Source: Phreatobacter sp.
GTDB taxonomy: Bacteria; Pseudomonadota; Alphaproteobacteria; Rhizobiales; Phreatobacteraceae
Length of the DNA stretch: 59,736 nucleotides
Reading direction: 5' to 3'
NCBI RefSeq assembly: GCF_016793595.1
Contig: NZ_JAEULY010000017.1
Coordinates: 1 to 59,736, forward strand
This document shows, in pieces, positions 33,915-41,445 of the stretch. Each line of letters begins with the position of its first letter. The stretch's first letter is position 1. Both the position numbers and the translations under genes were made by a program. The notes under the pieces were generated by a model, which saw only the letters and a list, made by a program, of their open reading frames with translations, searched no databases and had not been told where the DNA came from.

Positions 33915-33962
33915 CGCATGATCCCGAAAAGCGGGAACCGGTTTCCGGAAAAGATCATGCGC
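33914..33962. repeat. Intergenic palindromic repeat, family A (copy 2)
   Basis: A 49-bp palindrome with perfect 10-bp outer arms GCGCATGATC/GATCATGCGC, matching the reverse complement of the element at 21965-22013 at 43 of 49 bases. Positions 2 and 48 differ from the other copy in both arms, so pairing is kept (A-T replaced by C-G). It begins at the last base of the thioesterase stop codon. Confidence 0.85.
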
Positions 33963-34023
33963 AAACAAAGAGTTGGAGCGTGATCCAATTCAATCTGCTG
34001 GGATCACACCGCAGGAGGCAGGA

Positions 34024-34827
34024 ATGACCGATCTCGTCATCGAGCGGAACGGCCCCGTCACCACCTTCATCCGCACCCGGTCGGCGGCGCGCAATGCCAT
34101 GAACCCGGAGGGCGCGCAGGCGCTTTGCGATGCGCTTCTCGCCTTCGATGCCGACGAGACCGCCAGCGTCGGCGTCCTCTGGGGCGCGGGCGGGGCCTTC
34201 TGCGCGGGCTTCGACCTGAAAGTGGCGGCAACCGCTGCCGAGGGCACGGTGGCCGGCGGCGCGCTCGACATCCCCGACGGCGACGCGAACTGGCCGCGCG
34301 GGCCCATGGGTCCGACGCGGCTGATGCTGTCGAAGCCGGTCATCGCCGCCATTGCCGGCCCGGCGGTGGCCGGCGGCATGGAGATCGCGCTCTGGTGCGA
34401 CCTGCGGGTCATGGAGGAGGACGCCTATATGGGCGTCTATTGCCGGCGCTGGGGCGTGCCACTGATCGACGGCGGCACCGTGCGCCTGCCGCGCCTTGTC
34501 GGGCAGGGCAGGGCGCTGGACCTGATCCTCACCGGCCGCAAGGTGGAAGCGGACGAGGCGCTGCGCATCGGGCTTGCCGACCGCGTGGTGCCGAAGGGCG
34601 CGTCGCGCGAGGCTGCGGAGGCGCTGGCCCACGAGATCGCGCGCTTCCCGCAGGGGTGCATGCGGTCGGACCGCGCTTCCGCCTATGCCCAGTGGGATTT
34701 CGACCTCAACGGCGCGCTGCGCAACGAATGGCGTACGTCGTCCGCCTTCGCGCTCTCCGAGGGTGCGGCAGGCGCAGCCCGTTTCGCCGCCGGGAAGGGT
34801 CGCGGCGGCGATTTCGGTTCGATCTGA
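34024..34827 (+). CDS. Crotonase / enoyl-CoA hydratase family protein
   Basis: A 267-residue crotonase-fold protein. The CoA-oxyanion region is GGAFCAGFDLK, and AIAGPAVAGGMEIALWCDLRV forms the second oxyanion loop. In place of the canonical catalytic-Glu segment it reads CRRWGVPLIDGGTVRLPR, so a classical hydratase mechanism is uncertain. It may be a hydrolase, isomerase or hydratase on an acyl-CoA. ATG 34024 follows the ribosome-binding site GCAGGAGGCAGG. It lies downstream of the thioesterase and could be co-transcribed through the intervening palindrome. Confidence 0.85.
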   Translation: MTDLVIERNGPVTTFIRTRSAARNAMNPEGAQALCDALLAFDADETASVGVLWGAGGAFCAGFDLKVAATAAEGTVAGGALDIPDGDANWPRGPMGPTRLMLSKPVIAAIAGPAVAGGMEIALWCDLRVMEEDAYMGVYCRRWGVPLIDGGTVRLPRLVGQGRALDLILTGRKVEADEALRIGLADRVVPKGASREAAEALAHEIARFPQGCMRSDRASAYAQWDFDLNGALRNEWRTSSAFALSEGAAGAARFAAGKGRGGDFGSI

Positions 34828-34842
34828 CCGGCCTGACCGGCG

Positions 34843-35139
34843 CTATTTCATCGACAGGACCACCGACCCCGACACCGCATCGGTGACGCCCATGCCGCCG
34901 CCGAGATCCTCCAGCGTGTCACGGAAGCTGTTGAGCGTCGCGATCATCTGCGGACGCGCGCCGGCCATCGCGTCGATGCTGTCCCATTCGGCGATGATGC
35001 AGTAGCGGGCGTCGCCGATCTTGATCATGTTGGCGTGGCGCAGACCCGGCCAGGCCGCCACCGAGACGCGATGGGCATCGAGGAAGGCGTCCTCCATGCC
35101 CGGCTTGACCTTGAAACGCACGGCATTGAATGCAGTCAT
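34843..35139 (-). CDS. ABM-fold (antibiotic biosynthesis monooxygenase-like) small protein
   Basis: A 98-residue protein with the ferredoxin-like layout of dimeric alpha/beta-barrel ABM proteins: FNAVRFKVKPGMEDAFLDAH, then YCIIAEWDSIDAM. Members include heme-degrading and quinol-modifying enzymes, as well as many of unknown role. No catalytic assignment is possible here. ATG 35139 fits the family's start immediately before the first strand. It is convergent with the crotonase gene. Confidence 0.65.
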   Translation of the reverse strand: MTAFNAVRFKVKPGMEDAFLDAHRVSVAAWPGLRHANMIKIGDARYCIIAEWDSIDAMAGARPQMIATLNSFRDTLEDLGGGMGVTDAVSGSVVLSMK

Positions 35140-35269
35140 GGCGGTCTCCGACAGCTCACTGGTGCATGCGTCGTCACGAGGGGGCGCGGTCAGGCCGGCC
35201 TCTCGACGGCCACAGGGTACCGGCGTCGCCGGCCCGCGCAAACCTTCATTCGCCGGTTCGTGAAAGCCC

Positions 35270-36358
35270 CTAGTTCAATGCGGCCTTGATGACATTGTCG
35301 CCGATGCCGAGGCTGCGCGCGGTGTCGGCGATCGCATCCCATGTGCCGTCCGAGAGCGGCACGCCGTCCCTGAGCTTCGCCGCCTTGGCGCGCGCCTCCG
35401 CCTCGCCGGGCACCAGCACCTCGCCGCCGGCCTGTTCGGGACGCGCGCTCTTGTAATAGGCGACGTATTCGGCGCATTCGGCGGGGAAAAAGCCGTCGGG
35501 ATCGATGATTTTCGGGTCGATATAGATCGACATCATGCCGTTGCAGAACCGCTTGTCGGGGCCTGTCGCGCCAGCGCCGGTCAGCGCGCCGCCGAGGATC
35601 TCGCACATGAAGGCGAGGCCCGAGCCCTTGTGCTCGCCGAAGGCGCGGATGGCGCCGGGTCCGTTCATCGGGTCGCGCGGACCGGGGCCCGCGGGGTAGG
35701 GGCCGTAGAGCACGGCGGGATCGCCGCTGCGCGTGCCGTCCGGCGAGACCAGCGCGTCGGCAGGAATCTTCTTGCCGCCCATGGAGGCGACCAGCACCTT
35801 GCCTTCGGCCACGAGCGAGGTGGCGAAATCGAGCAGCAGCGGCGCGCGGCCGGGCATCGGAACACCGATGCAATAGGGCGCGGTGGAGATGCGCCGGTCG
35901 ACGCCGCCATAGGGCGCGACGAGGATCGAGCCGACGACATTGACGAAATGGATGGAGACGAGGCCCTCGGCCGCCGCCATCTCCGCGAAGTCGCCGATAC
36001 GGCCGAGATGGCCGGCATGTTTCAGCGCGACGGCCGCAAGGCCGGCCTGCTTCGCCTTGGCGATGCCGATCCTGACCGCCTGCGGCCCGACCGTCTGGCC
36101 GAAGCCGTAATGGCCGTCGAGCACCGCGATCGACGGCGTGTCGATGACGGCGGTCACGGTCTTGCCGGCTTCCACCCGGCCTTCCTGCAACCAGCCGACA
36201 TAGCGCGGCACGCGGGCGACGCCATGGCTGTCATGGCCGGTGAGATTCGCTTCGGTCAGGTAATTGCCGATCCGCGCGGCCTCGTCGCCCGCGCAGCCCG
36301 CCGCCTCGAAGATCGTCGTCACGAGCGCCTTCAGGCGTTCGGCATTCACGACTGCCAT
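35270..36358 (-). CDS. Ldh_2-family malate/lactate/2-hydroxyacid dehydrogenase
   Basis: A 362-residue NAD(P)-dependent dehydrogenase of the type-2 malate/lactate family (YlbC/HcxB/ureidoglycolate dehydrogenase group). Visible phrases include TGHDSHGVARVPRY near residue 45, with the conserved His pair. Others are GFGQTVGPQA, LKHAGHLGRIGDFAEMAA and the substrate/cofactor segment LLLDFATSLVAEGKV. It reduces or oxidises a 2-hydroxy/2-keto acid pair in the cytoplasm. ATG 36358 is used instead of an upstream extension to 36448 that lacks similarity. It is divergent from the alpha/beta hydrolase at 36499. Confidence 0.88.
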   Translation of the reverse strand: MAVVNAERLKALVTTIFEAAGCAGDEAARIGNYLTEANLTGHDSHGVARVPRYVGWLQEGRVEAGKTVTAVIDTPSIAVLDGHYGFGQTVGPQAVRIGIAKAKQAGLAAVALKHAGHLGRIGDFAEMAAAEGLVSIHFVNVVGSILVAPYGGVDRRISTAPYCIGVPMPGRAPLLLDFATSLVAEGKVLVASMGGKKIPADALVSPDGTRSGDPAVLYGPYPAGPGPRDPMNGPGAIRAFGEHKGSGLAFMCEILGGALTGAGATGPDKRFCNGMMSIYIDPKIIDPDGFFPAECAEYVAYYKSARPEQAGGEVLVPGEAEARAKAAKLRDGVPLSDGTWDAIADTARSLGIGDNVIKAALN

Positions 36359-36498
36359 GCATTCCTCCCGCATTTTGGATCGATCTTGGCGCAGTGCGCC
36401 GGCATCGGAAAGGCCCCGGACCACAGGCGCGCCGTGCACCGGCCGCACTTCCGCGCGTGAAGCGGGCCGGCTAGGCTCGCCCCGAGAGGAGCCATCGC

Positions 36499-37347
36499 AT
36501 GTCCCGGTCCGCGCCGAAGGTCGCCATCCCCCAGTTCACGACGGCGCGGCTCGAACGGCCGGACGGCGCGGTGATCCACTACGAGGTGGCGGGCGAGGGG
36601 CCGCCCATGGTCTTCGCCCATGGCCTTGGCGGCAATCACCTGAGCTGGTGGCAGTCGGCGCCGGTTTTCGCGCAGAACCACAAGGTGGTGGTGTTCTCTC
36701 ATCGCGGCTTTTCGCCGTCGACCGCGCCCGGCGGCCTGCCGGACCCGAAGCTCTATGCCGGCGATCTCGTCGCGTTGCTCGACGCCCTGTCGATCCCGAA
36801 GGCGGTGATCGTCGGCCAGTCGATGGGCGGCTGGACGGCGGTCGAGACCGCACTGGCCGCGCCGGAGCGCGTCGCGGGCATCGTCATGGCCTGCACATCC
36901 GGCTCGTTCGACTACGACCGGTTCGGCGATCCCGGCGTGAAGGCGTGGCGCGAGGCGGCGCCCAAGGCGATAGCCGCCCTGGCCGCGCGCGGCATCCACC
37001 GCGCCGCCGGCGCGCGCATGGCCGACGAGCAGCCCGACCTTCATGCGCTCTACCGGGGCATCGACCGGCTCACCTCCGGCCTCGACAAGAATGAGGTCGG
37101 CAACCGCATCCGCGTCATGCGCACGCGCGGCGCGGAGGATGCGGCAAAGATCGCCTGTCCGGCCCTGTTCGTCATCGGCGAGGAGGATCTGCTGATCTGT
37201 CCGAGGGGCATCGAACTGGTCGCGGGCACGTTGCCGAAGGCGCGCACCGTCACCGTGCCGGTCTCCGGTCACTCCGTCTATTTCGAGCGGGCGACGCTGT
37301 TCAATGCGACGGTGGAAGGGTTCCTCGCCGAGATCGGCTGGAACTGA
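36499..37347 (+). CDS. Alpha/beta hydrolase
   Basis: A 282-residue alpha/beta-hydrolase-fold protein. The oxyanion-hole motif HGLGGNHLSW, the nucleophile elbow GQSMGGW and a C-terminal catalytic His in SGHSVYFERA are all present, and the acid is probably in IGEEDLLI. It has no signal peptide and resembles hydrolases of 3-oxoadipate enol-lactonase type, but the substrate is not assignable. ATG 36499 follows GAGAGGAGCC. The gene ends at the base before the convergent motB stop. Confidence 0.85.
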   Translation: MSRSAPKVAIPQFTTARLERPDGAVIHYEVAGEGPPMVFAHGLGGNHLSWWQSAPVFAQNHKVVVFSHRGFSPSTAPGGLPDPKLYAGDLVALLDALSIPKAVIVGQSMGGWTAVETALAAPERVAGIVMACTSGSFDYDRFGDPGVKAWREAAPKAIAALAARGIHRAAGARMADEQPDLHALYRGIDRLTSGLDKNEVGNRIRVMRTRGAEDAAKIACPALFVIGEEDLLICPRGIELVAGTLPKARTVTVPVSGHSVYFERATLFNATVEGFLAEIGWN

Positions 37348-38208
37348 TCAGCGCGACGGCTGCGGGGCTGCGGCCGCGTTGCCGCCGTTTCGCAGAAAGC
37401 CCTGCGGCAGGACCGGCGCTTCCTTCATCAGCATGATCGAGACGCGGCGGTTGGCGGCCAGATAGGGATCGTCGGGGAACATCGGTTCGCTGTCGCCCTT
37501 GCCGGTCACGGCGAAGATGCGGTCCGGCGGCAGGCCATTCTCCTCCAGAACCATGCGGACGGCATTGGCCCGGTCGGCGGTCAGGTCCCAGGGGCCGTAG
37601 CCGGGGCGGCCGAGCACGCGCGATCCCGATGTGTGGCCGGTGATGGTGATGCGGTTGGGCAACTGGCGCAGAGCCGGCGCGAGCGCCGCGATCAGCCTGC
37701 GGGTGCGCTCATAGGGTTCGCGGCCGTCCGGCGGGAACATGGCGCGGCCGTCCTGATCGACGATCTGGATGTCCAGCCCGTCCGGCCGCTCCTCCATGAT
37801 GACGTTCTTGGAGAGTTCGGCGATTTCCGGGAAGGCCTGCAGCGCCTGGCGGAGGCTGGCCGCGGCGAGGGCGAGTTGCCGGCTCTGCGCGATCGGGATG
37901 CCGTCGGGGGAATTCTCCGGGCCGGGCGGGCCGGGACGGTCGGTCGGCGAGTCGGCGGAGGGCGAGACATTCTGGACATAGGGGCGGGTCGGCACGCCGT
38001 TCAGCTCGACGATGCCCGACATGAGGGTGTTGCTGGTGGTTCCGAACGCCTCGCGGAACGAACCGGTCATCATGTGCTTCTTGCGCTCGTCCTGATTCGA
38101 GGTCGCGACCAGCACGACGAAGAAGGACATCAGCAGGCCCATCAGGTCGGCGAACGTAACGAACCAGCCGTGACCGCCGGCGTGACCATCTGCCTTGCGC
38201 TTGGCCAT
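37348..38208 (-). CDS. motB: Flagellar motor stator protein MotB
   Basis: A 286-residue protein with one N-terminal membrane helix (about 15-36) containing the proton/sodium-binding Asp D21 in TFADLMGLLMSFF. A plug/linker region follows. The OmpA-type peptidoglycan-binding domain lies at about 150-270 (RITITGHTSGS, then LTADRANAVRMVL and NRRVSIMLM). It anchors the stator to the cell wall. It lies 3 bp after motA, in the same leftward operon. No flagellar structural genes are in the window, so this is a detached motor locus. Confidence 0.93.
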   Translation of the reverse strand: MAKRKADGHAGGHGWFVTFADLMGLLMSFFVVLVATSNQDERKKHMMTGSFREAFGTTSNTLMSGIVELNGVPTRPYVQNVSPSADSPTDRPGPPGPENSPDGIPIAQSRQLALAAASLRQALQAFPEIAELSKNVIMEERPDGLDIQIVDQDGRAMFPPDGREPYERTRRLIAALAPALRQLPNRITITGHTSGSRVLGRPGYGPWDLTADRANAVRMVLEENGLPPDRIFAVTGKGDSEPMFPDDPYLAANRRVSIMLMKEAPVLPQGFLRNGGNAAAAPQPSR

Positions 38209-38211
38209 GGC

Positions 38212-38982
38212 TCAGGCCGCTTCCGCCATGTCGTGGCGATCATGGGCGGTCAGATAGGCGAGCAGCATTTCCTTGACGATCTGCGGGCTCTTCTGGTTCC
38301 GGATCTGGATGATGCCGTCGATGATGATCGACCGGGAAATGTCCTCCTCGGCCATCTTCAGGTGGCATTTGTCGGCGATCGGCATGCAGACCATGTTGGC
38401 GACGACGGCGCCGTAGAGCGTCGCGATGAGCGCCATGGCCATGATGGGGCCGAGCTTGGAGGGGTCGGTCATGTTGGCGAACATGTTGACCATGCCGAGC
38501 AGCGTTCCGATCATGCCGAACGCGGGGGCGCAATCGCCGATCGAACGGTAGATCTTCTGTGCCTCGTCGAGCTGGGCGTAGACGTTGTCCTTTTCCGTTT
38601 CCATCGTCTGGCGGATGAAATCGGCATCGTAGCCGTCGGCGATGTAGCGGACCCCCTGGGCGAGGGTGGGGTCGGCGATCTCCAGCTTCTCCAGCGCGTT
38701 GGGGCCCTGCTTGCGCGCGACTTCGGCAACGCGGGTGATTTCCTCGACGAGTTCGCGCGGGCTGATGCGCGGCATGGCCAGCGCGGCCTTGAACCCCATG
38801 GGGATGCCGTGAAGGATGACGCCGAGGGGATAGCGCGTCAGGGTCGCCGTGAAGGCGCCGCCGAAGATGATGATGATCGCGTGCTTGTCGACGTACTGCC
38901 CGAAATTGCCGCCATCGATGAGGATCAGCACGACGATGACCGCCACCGCGCCGACCAGGCCGAGAATTGTTGCGATATCCAT
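38212..38982 (-). CDS. motA: Flagellar motor stator protein MotA
   Basis: A 256-residue inner-membrane protein of the MotA/PomA family. TATILG-type first helix (DIATILGLVGAVAVIVVL) is followed by HAIIIIFGGAFTATLTRYP. The stator signature FGMIGTLLGMVNMFANM and SKLGPIMAMALIATLYGAVVANM form helices 3 and 4. The length is closer to sodium-type PomA (about 250) than to E. coli MotA (295), but the ion cannot be decided from this alone. ATG 38982 gives the family N-terminus; 39024 would add 14 residues. Confidence 0.93.
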   Translation of the reverse strand: MDIATILGLVGAVAVIVVLILIDGGNFGQYVDKHAIIIIFGGAFTATLTRYPLGVILHGIPMGFKAALAMPRISPRELVEEITRVAEVARKQGPNALEKLEIADPTLAQGVRYIADGYDADFIRQTMETEKDNVYAQLDEAQKIYRSIGDCAPAFGMIGTLLGMVNMFANMTDPSKLGPIMAMALIATLYGAVVANMVCMPIADKCHLKMAEEDISRSIIIDGIIQIRNQKSPQIVKEMLLAYLTAHDRHDMAEAA

Positions 38983-39045
38983 GGATCGGCCCCACGCCCG
39001 AACGAGCGAGTCTTGAACAGTCACCGCAAAATTAGGAGAGAGCGC

Positions 39046-39060
39046 TTAAAGCCTCCTTAA
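39046..39060. promoter_or_regulatory. Full CtrA-like site TTAA-N7-TTAA upstream of motA
   Basis: The bases read TTAA-AGCCTCC-TTAA, which is the complete spacing of the alphaproteobacterial CtrA box (TTAA-N7-TTAA). It lies about 65 bp upstream of the motA start and about 95 bp upstream of the divergent lipoprotein gene. CtrA commonly drives motility genes in this class. Confidence 0.5.
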
Positions 39061-39153
39061 GGTTGCGAGAGGGTTGACGCGCCGGCGCCATCTTGCACGA
39101 CCCGCCGGACGACGGCTAAAGGCAGAAAAAGCATCGAGGGAGGTTCCGCACCG

Positions 39154-39360
39154 ATGAAACCGACGGTCGTTCTTCTTGCCGCGCTCGCCACTCTGGGCAT
39201 GGCCGGCTGCGCCCAGACGCAGGCGCCGGCGACGCCGCCCGGCCCGCCGGTCGCCAATGCCACGCCGCCGCCGCTGCCGCCCGATCCGGCGCTCGGGGCT
39301 CATGCGACGCAGGGACAGGCGCCGGGCACCCGGCGGCCCGGAGCGCCCGCGCCGCGCTGA
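39154..39360 (+). CDS. Small proline-rich lipoprotein
   Basis: A 68-residue predicted lipoprotein. The signal peptide ends in a lipobox (GMAGC, Cys at about 19), and the remaining 49 residues are rich in Pro, Ala and Gly with no fold expected. It has a good ribosome-binding site (GAGGGAGG, 8 bases before ATG). It is divergent from motAB across the CtrA-like site, which leaves open a link to motility or the envelope. Function unknown. Confidence 0.6.
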   Translation: MKPTVVLLAALATLGMAGCAQTQAPATPPGPPVANATPPPLPPDPALGAHATQGQAPGTRRPGAPAPR

Positions 39361-39426
39361 TGCCGCCTCTTTTTTGACACGGCCCGCCGGTCAATTGCGC
39401 CGGCAATCCGTCGAACGAGGTCGCCC

Positions 39427-40068
39427 GTGCCCGAATACCGGCTGCACTGCTTCGCCCAGTCGGGCAATTCCTACAAGGCCGCGCTGATGCTCGAACTGTG
39501 CGGGCTCGACTGGGAGCCCGTGCTGGTCCGCTATTTCGACGGCGCGACACGGTCGGCCGAGTGGCGCTCGGACACCAATGCCATGGGCGAGGTGCCGGTG
39601 CTCGAGCATGGCGGCCGAAAGCTGGCCCAGTCGGGCGTGATCCTGACCTATCTGGCGCGTCGCGCCGGCCGTTTCGGACCCGAGAACGAGGACGAGGAAC
39701 TCGACATCCTCCGCTGGATGCTGTTCGACAACCACAAGTTCACCAGCTATTTCGCGACCCATCGCTTCATGCTGTCGCTGGCCGGCAAGCCCTCCGACCC
39801 GGCGGTGCTGTCGTTCATGCGCGGGCGGGTGGACGCCGCGCTGGGGGTCGTCGATACCTATCTCGCCAAGCACGCGTTTCTGGTCGGCAACCGCGCGACG
39901 ATCGCCGACCTGTCGCTCGCCGGCTATATGTTCTACCCCAATGCCGAAACCGGATACGACCTGTCCCTGTCGCATCCGAACATCCATGCCTGGCGGCAGC
40001 GTCTTGTCGCGCTGCCGGGCTGGAAGGCGCCCTACGACCTGATGCCGAGCGCGCTGCCGGCCACCTGA
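39427..40068 (+). CDS. Glutathione S-transferase family protein
   Basis: A 213-residue GST with a thioredoxin-like N-domain (YRLHCFAQSGNSYKAALMLELCGLDWEP, about 4-31; GEVPVLEHGGRKLAQSGVIL, about 54-73) and an all-helical C-domain including NRATIADLSLAGYMF. The Ser/Gln-rich first loop suggests a Ser- or Cys-type active site rather than Tyr. It conjugates or isomerises small electrophiles with glutathione. GTG 39427 is the start; no ATG fits the fold. Confidence 0.87.
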   Translation: MPEYRLHCFAQSGNSYKAALMLELCGLDWEPVLVRYFDGATRSAEWRSDTNAMGEVPVLEHGGRKLAQSGVILTYLARRAGRFGPENEDEELDILRWMLFDNHKFTSYFATHRFMLSLAGKPSDPAVLSFMRGRVDAALGVVDTYLAKHAFLVGNRATIADLSLAGYMFYPNAETGYDLSLSHPNIHAWRQRLVALPGWKAPYDLMPSALPAT

Positions 40069-40079
40069 ACGGATCGACG

Positions 40080-40589
40080 ATGCGTCATTATCTCGCCCTC
40101 GCGCCCGCTTTGCTGCTCGGCGCCTGCATGGGAGCCTCCGAGCCGCCGGTCGCGGCGCAGGCGCCCGTTCAGGCCGTGCCGGTCGCGCCGGTCACCGCCT
40201 CAGCCCTGCCGCCGCCTTCCGGCGGAGGGGCAACCGTCGTGACGTCGTCGGGCGCCTCGGCTCCCCCGCCGGGTCCTGGAGGCATGAGCCAGGCGCAGGT
40301 CGCGACGATGGCGCGCGCGCCGGGCGCCCGCGAGAGCGCGAGCCTGTCCAATGTGTCGCGCACCCCGTCCTCGGGCGGTGGCGGCGGCGGTACGCTCGGC
40401 GGCACCATTGTCGGCGGCCAGTCGGCGGGGGTCATTCCCTCGACCGTCGATCGCAACCGGCCGGAGCCGCGCCGGGTCTCGGTGCCGCGCGATCCGCTCG
40501 GCCCCGGTACGCCGCCGCCAGTGCTCCAGCCGGAGCTGCGCGACACCACCGGCAATTCGCTCAGGAACCGCCAGCGCGTCGAGTTCTGA
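40080..40589 (+). CDS. Low-complexity lipoprotein
   Basis: A 169-residue predicted lipoprotein with lipobox LLGAC (Cys at about 16). The rest is rich in Pro, Ala, Gly and Ser, with a run of glycines near residue 100 and a basic C-terminal tail ending RNRQRVEF. No domain is recognised. ATG 40080 lies 11 bp after the GST stop, so co-transcription is likely. Function unknown. Confidence 0.6.
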   Translation: MRHYLALAPALLLGACMGASEPPVAAQAPVQAVPVAPVTASALPPPSGGGATVVTSSGASAPPPGPGGMSQAQVATMARAPGARESASLSNVSRTPSSGGGGGGTLGGTIVGGQSAGVIPSTVDRNRPEPRRVSVPRDPLGPGTPPPVLQPELRDTTGNSLRNRQRVEF

Positions 40590-40689
40590 CGCGTTTCCGC
40601 GGCCCGATACGGGCGAAACAGGCGGGGCGCCCGGTCGGCGCAGCCGCGCAATCAAGCCGTGGGACAAGCCGGACAACCCGGAGCGACCC

Positions 40690-41100
40690 ATGTCCCGCCA
40701 TAGCTTCACCCGCCATAGCTTCACCTGCCAGAGCCTCTCCCGCCAGAGCCTCTCCCGCCGCCTGATCGCGTTCTCATCGACCCGCATCGCGCGGCTCGCC
40801 GCCATGGCGGCGGGCGCGGTCGCGCTCAACCTGTTCATCGCCATGCCGGCCTCGGCGACCTCGTTCTGCAACATGAAGCGGACCTCGGACGGGTTCGCCG
40901 CCCTCCGCGCCGCGCCGGATGCCAATGCCCGCATCCTCGTGCGGATGCGCCACACGGACGAGGTCATGCTCGGCCTCGGCGAGCGCGGCCCGTGGCGCGA
41001 GGTCACCCACTGGCGCGGCCAGACCCGCCACGAGGACGGCGGCTTCGGCCGCGGCCGCCGGGGCTGGGTGCATCACAGCCTGCTCGGCGAGTGCGGGTGA
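40690..41100 (+). CDS. Exported SH3-like domain protein (tandem paralogue 1)
   Basis: A 136-residue protein. The N-terminal ~24 residues are made of pentapeptide repeats (RHSFT x2, then CQSLS, RQSLS), followed by a hydrophobic export segment ending MPASATS. The mature part is one bacterial SH3-like domain (FCNMKRTSDGFAALRAAPDANARIL, then GWVHHSLLGECG), with a Cys at each end that may form a disulfide. SH3b domains bind cell-wall peptides or metals. It is closely similar to the next gene, so the pair arose by duplication. Confidence 0.7.
   Translation: MSRHSFTRHSFTCQSLSRQSLSRRLIAFSSTRIARLAAMAAGAVALNLFIAMPASATSFCNMKRTSDGFAALRAAPDANARILVRMRHTDEVMLGLGERGPWREVTHWRGQTRHEDGGFGRGRRGWVHHSLLGECG
40696..40755 (+). 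repeat. Four 15-bp in-frame tandem repeats at the 5' end of an SH3 gene
   Basis: Two identical copies of CGCCATAGCTTCACC (40696-40725) are followed by two near-identical copies of YGCCAGAGCCTCTCC (40726-40755). All are in frame and encode pentapeptides in front of the signal peptide. The doubled pairs suggest recent slippage duplications. Confidence 0.85.
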
Positions 41101-41105
41101 CGGTC

Positions 41106-41432
41106 ATGGCCTGTTCGCCTTCGACGACGCGGCGGCTCCTGGCCGCAGCCATCGTGACGCTCGGCGCGCTGAGCGCCGCGCCGGCCTCGGCCATCACCTA
41201 TTGCAATGTCAGCCGGACCCCCGACGGCTTCGTCGCCTTGCGCACCGGGCCGGATGCCGGCGCTCGCATGGTCACGCGCATGCGCAGCGGCGAGGAGGTG
41301 CTCCTCGAAACAGGCCGCGACGGCGCTTGGCAGCGCGTTCATCTGATGCGCCGCACGGGCATCGACGACGGCTATTTCGGTCCGGGCCACGCAGGCTGGA
41401 TGCATTCGCGCTTCATCGAGCGCTGCTACTGA
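41106..41432 (+). CDS. Exported SH3-like domain protein (tandem paralogue 2)
   Basis: A 108-residue protein with a signal peptide (residues 5-28, ending PASA-IT) and one SH3-like domain (YCNVSRTPDGFVALRTGPDAGARMV, then GWMHSRFIERCY). Alignment by eye with the preceding protein covers the whole mature part, including the cysteines at both ends. A GTG at 41097 overlaps the preceding stop codon and is an alternative start. It is presumably periplasmic. Function unknown. Confidence 0.7.
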   Translation: MACSPSTTRRLLAAAIVTLGALSAAPASAITYCNVSRTPDGFVALRTGPDAGARMVTRMRSGEEVLLETGRDGAWQRVHLMRRTGIDDGYFGPGHAGWMHSRFIERCY

Positions 41433-41445
41433 ACGGGTTCGTCCG

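Noticed and set aside
39332..39373. Terminator after the small lipoprotein gene (GGCGGC...GCCGCC then TTTTTT)
   Set aside because: The arms are only 6 bp and the loop would be about 24 bases inside the coding end; too weak to call although the T-run is real.
40696..40755. Tandem repeats as a CRISPR array
   Set aside because: The units are 15 bp, contiguous with no spacers and in frame within a coding region.
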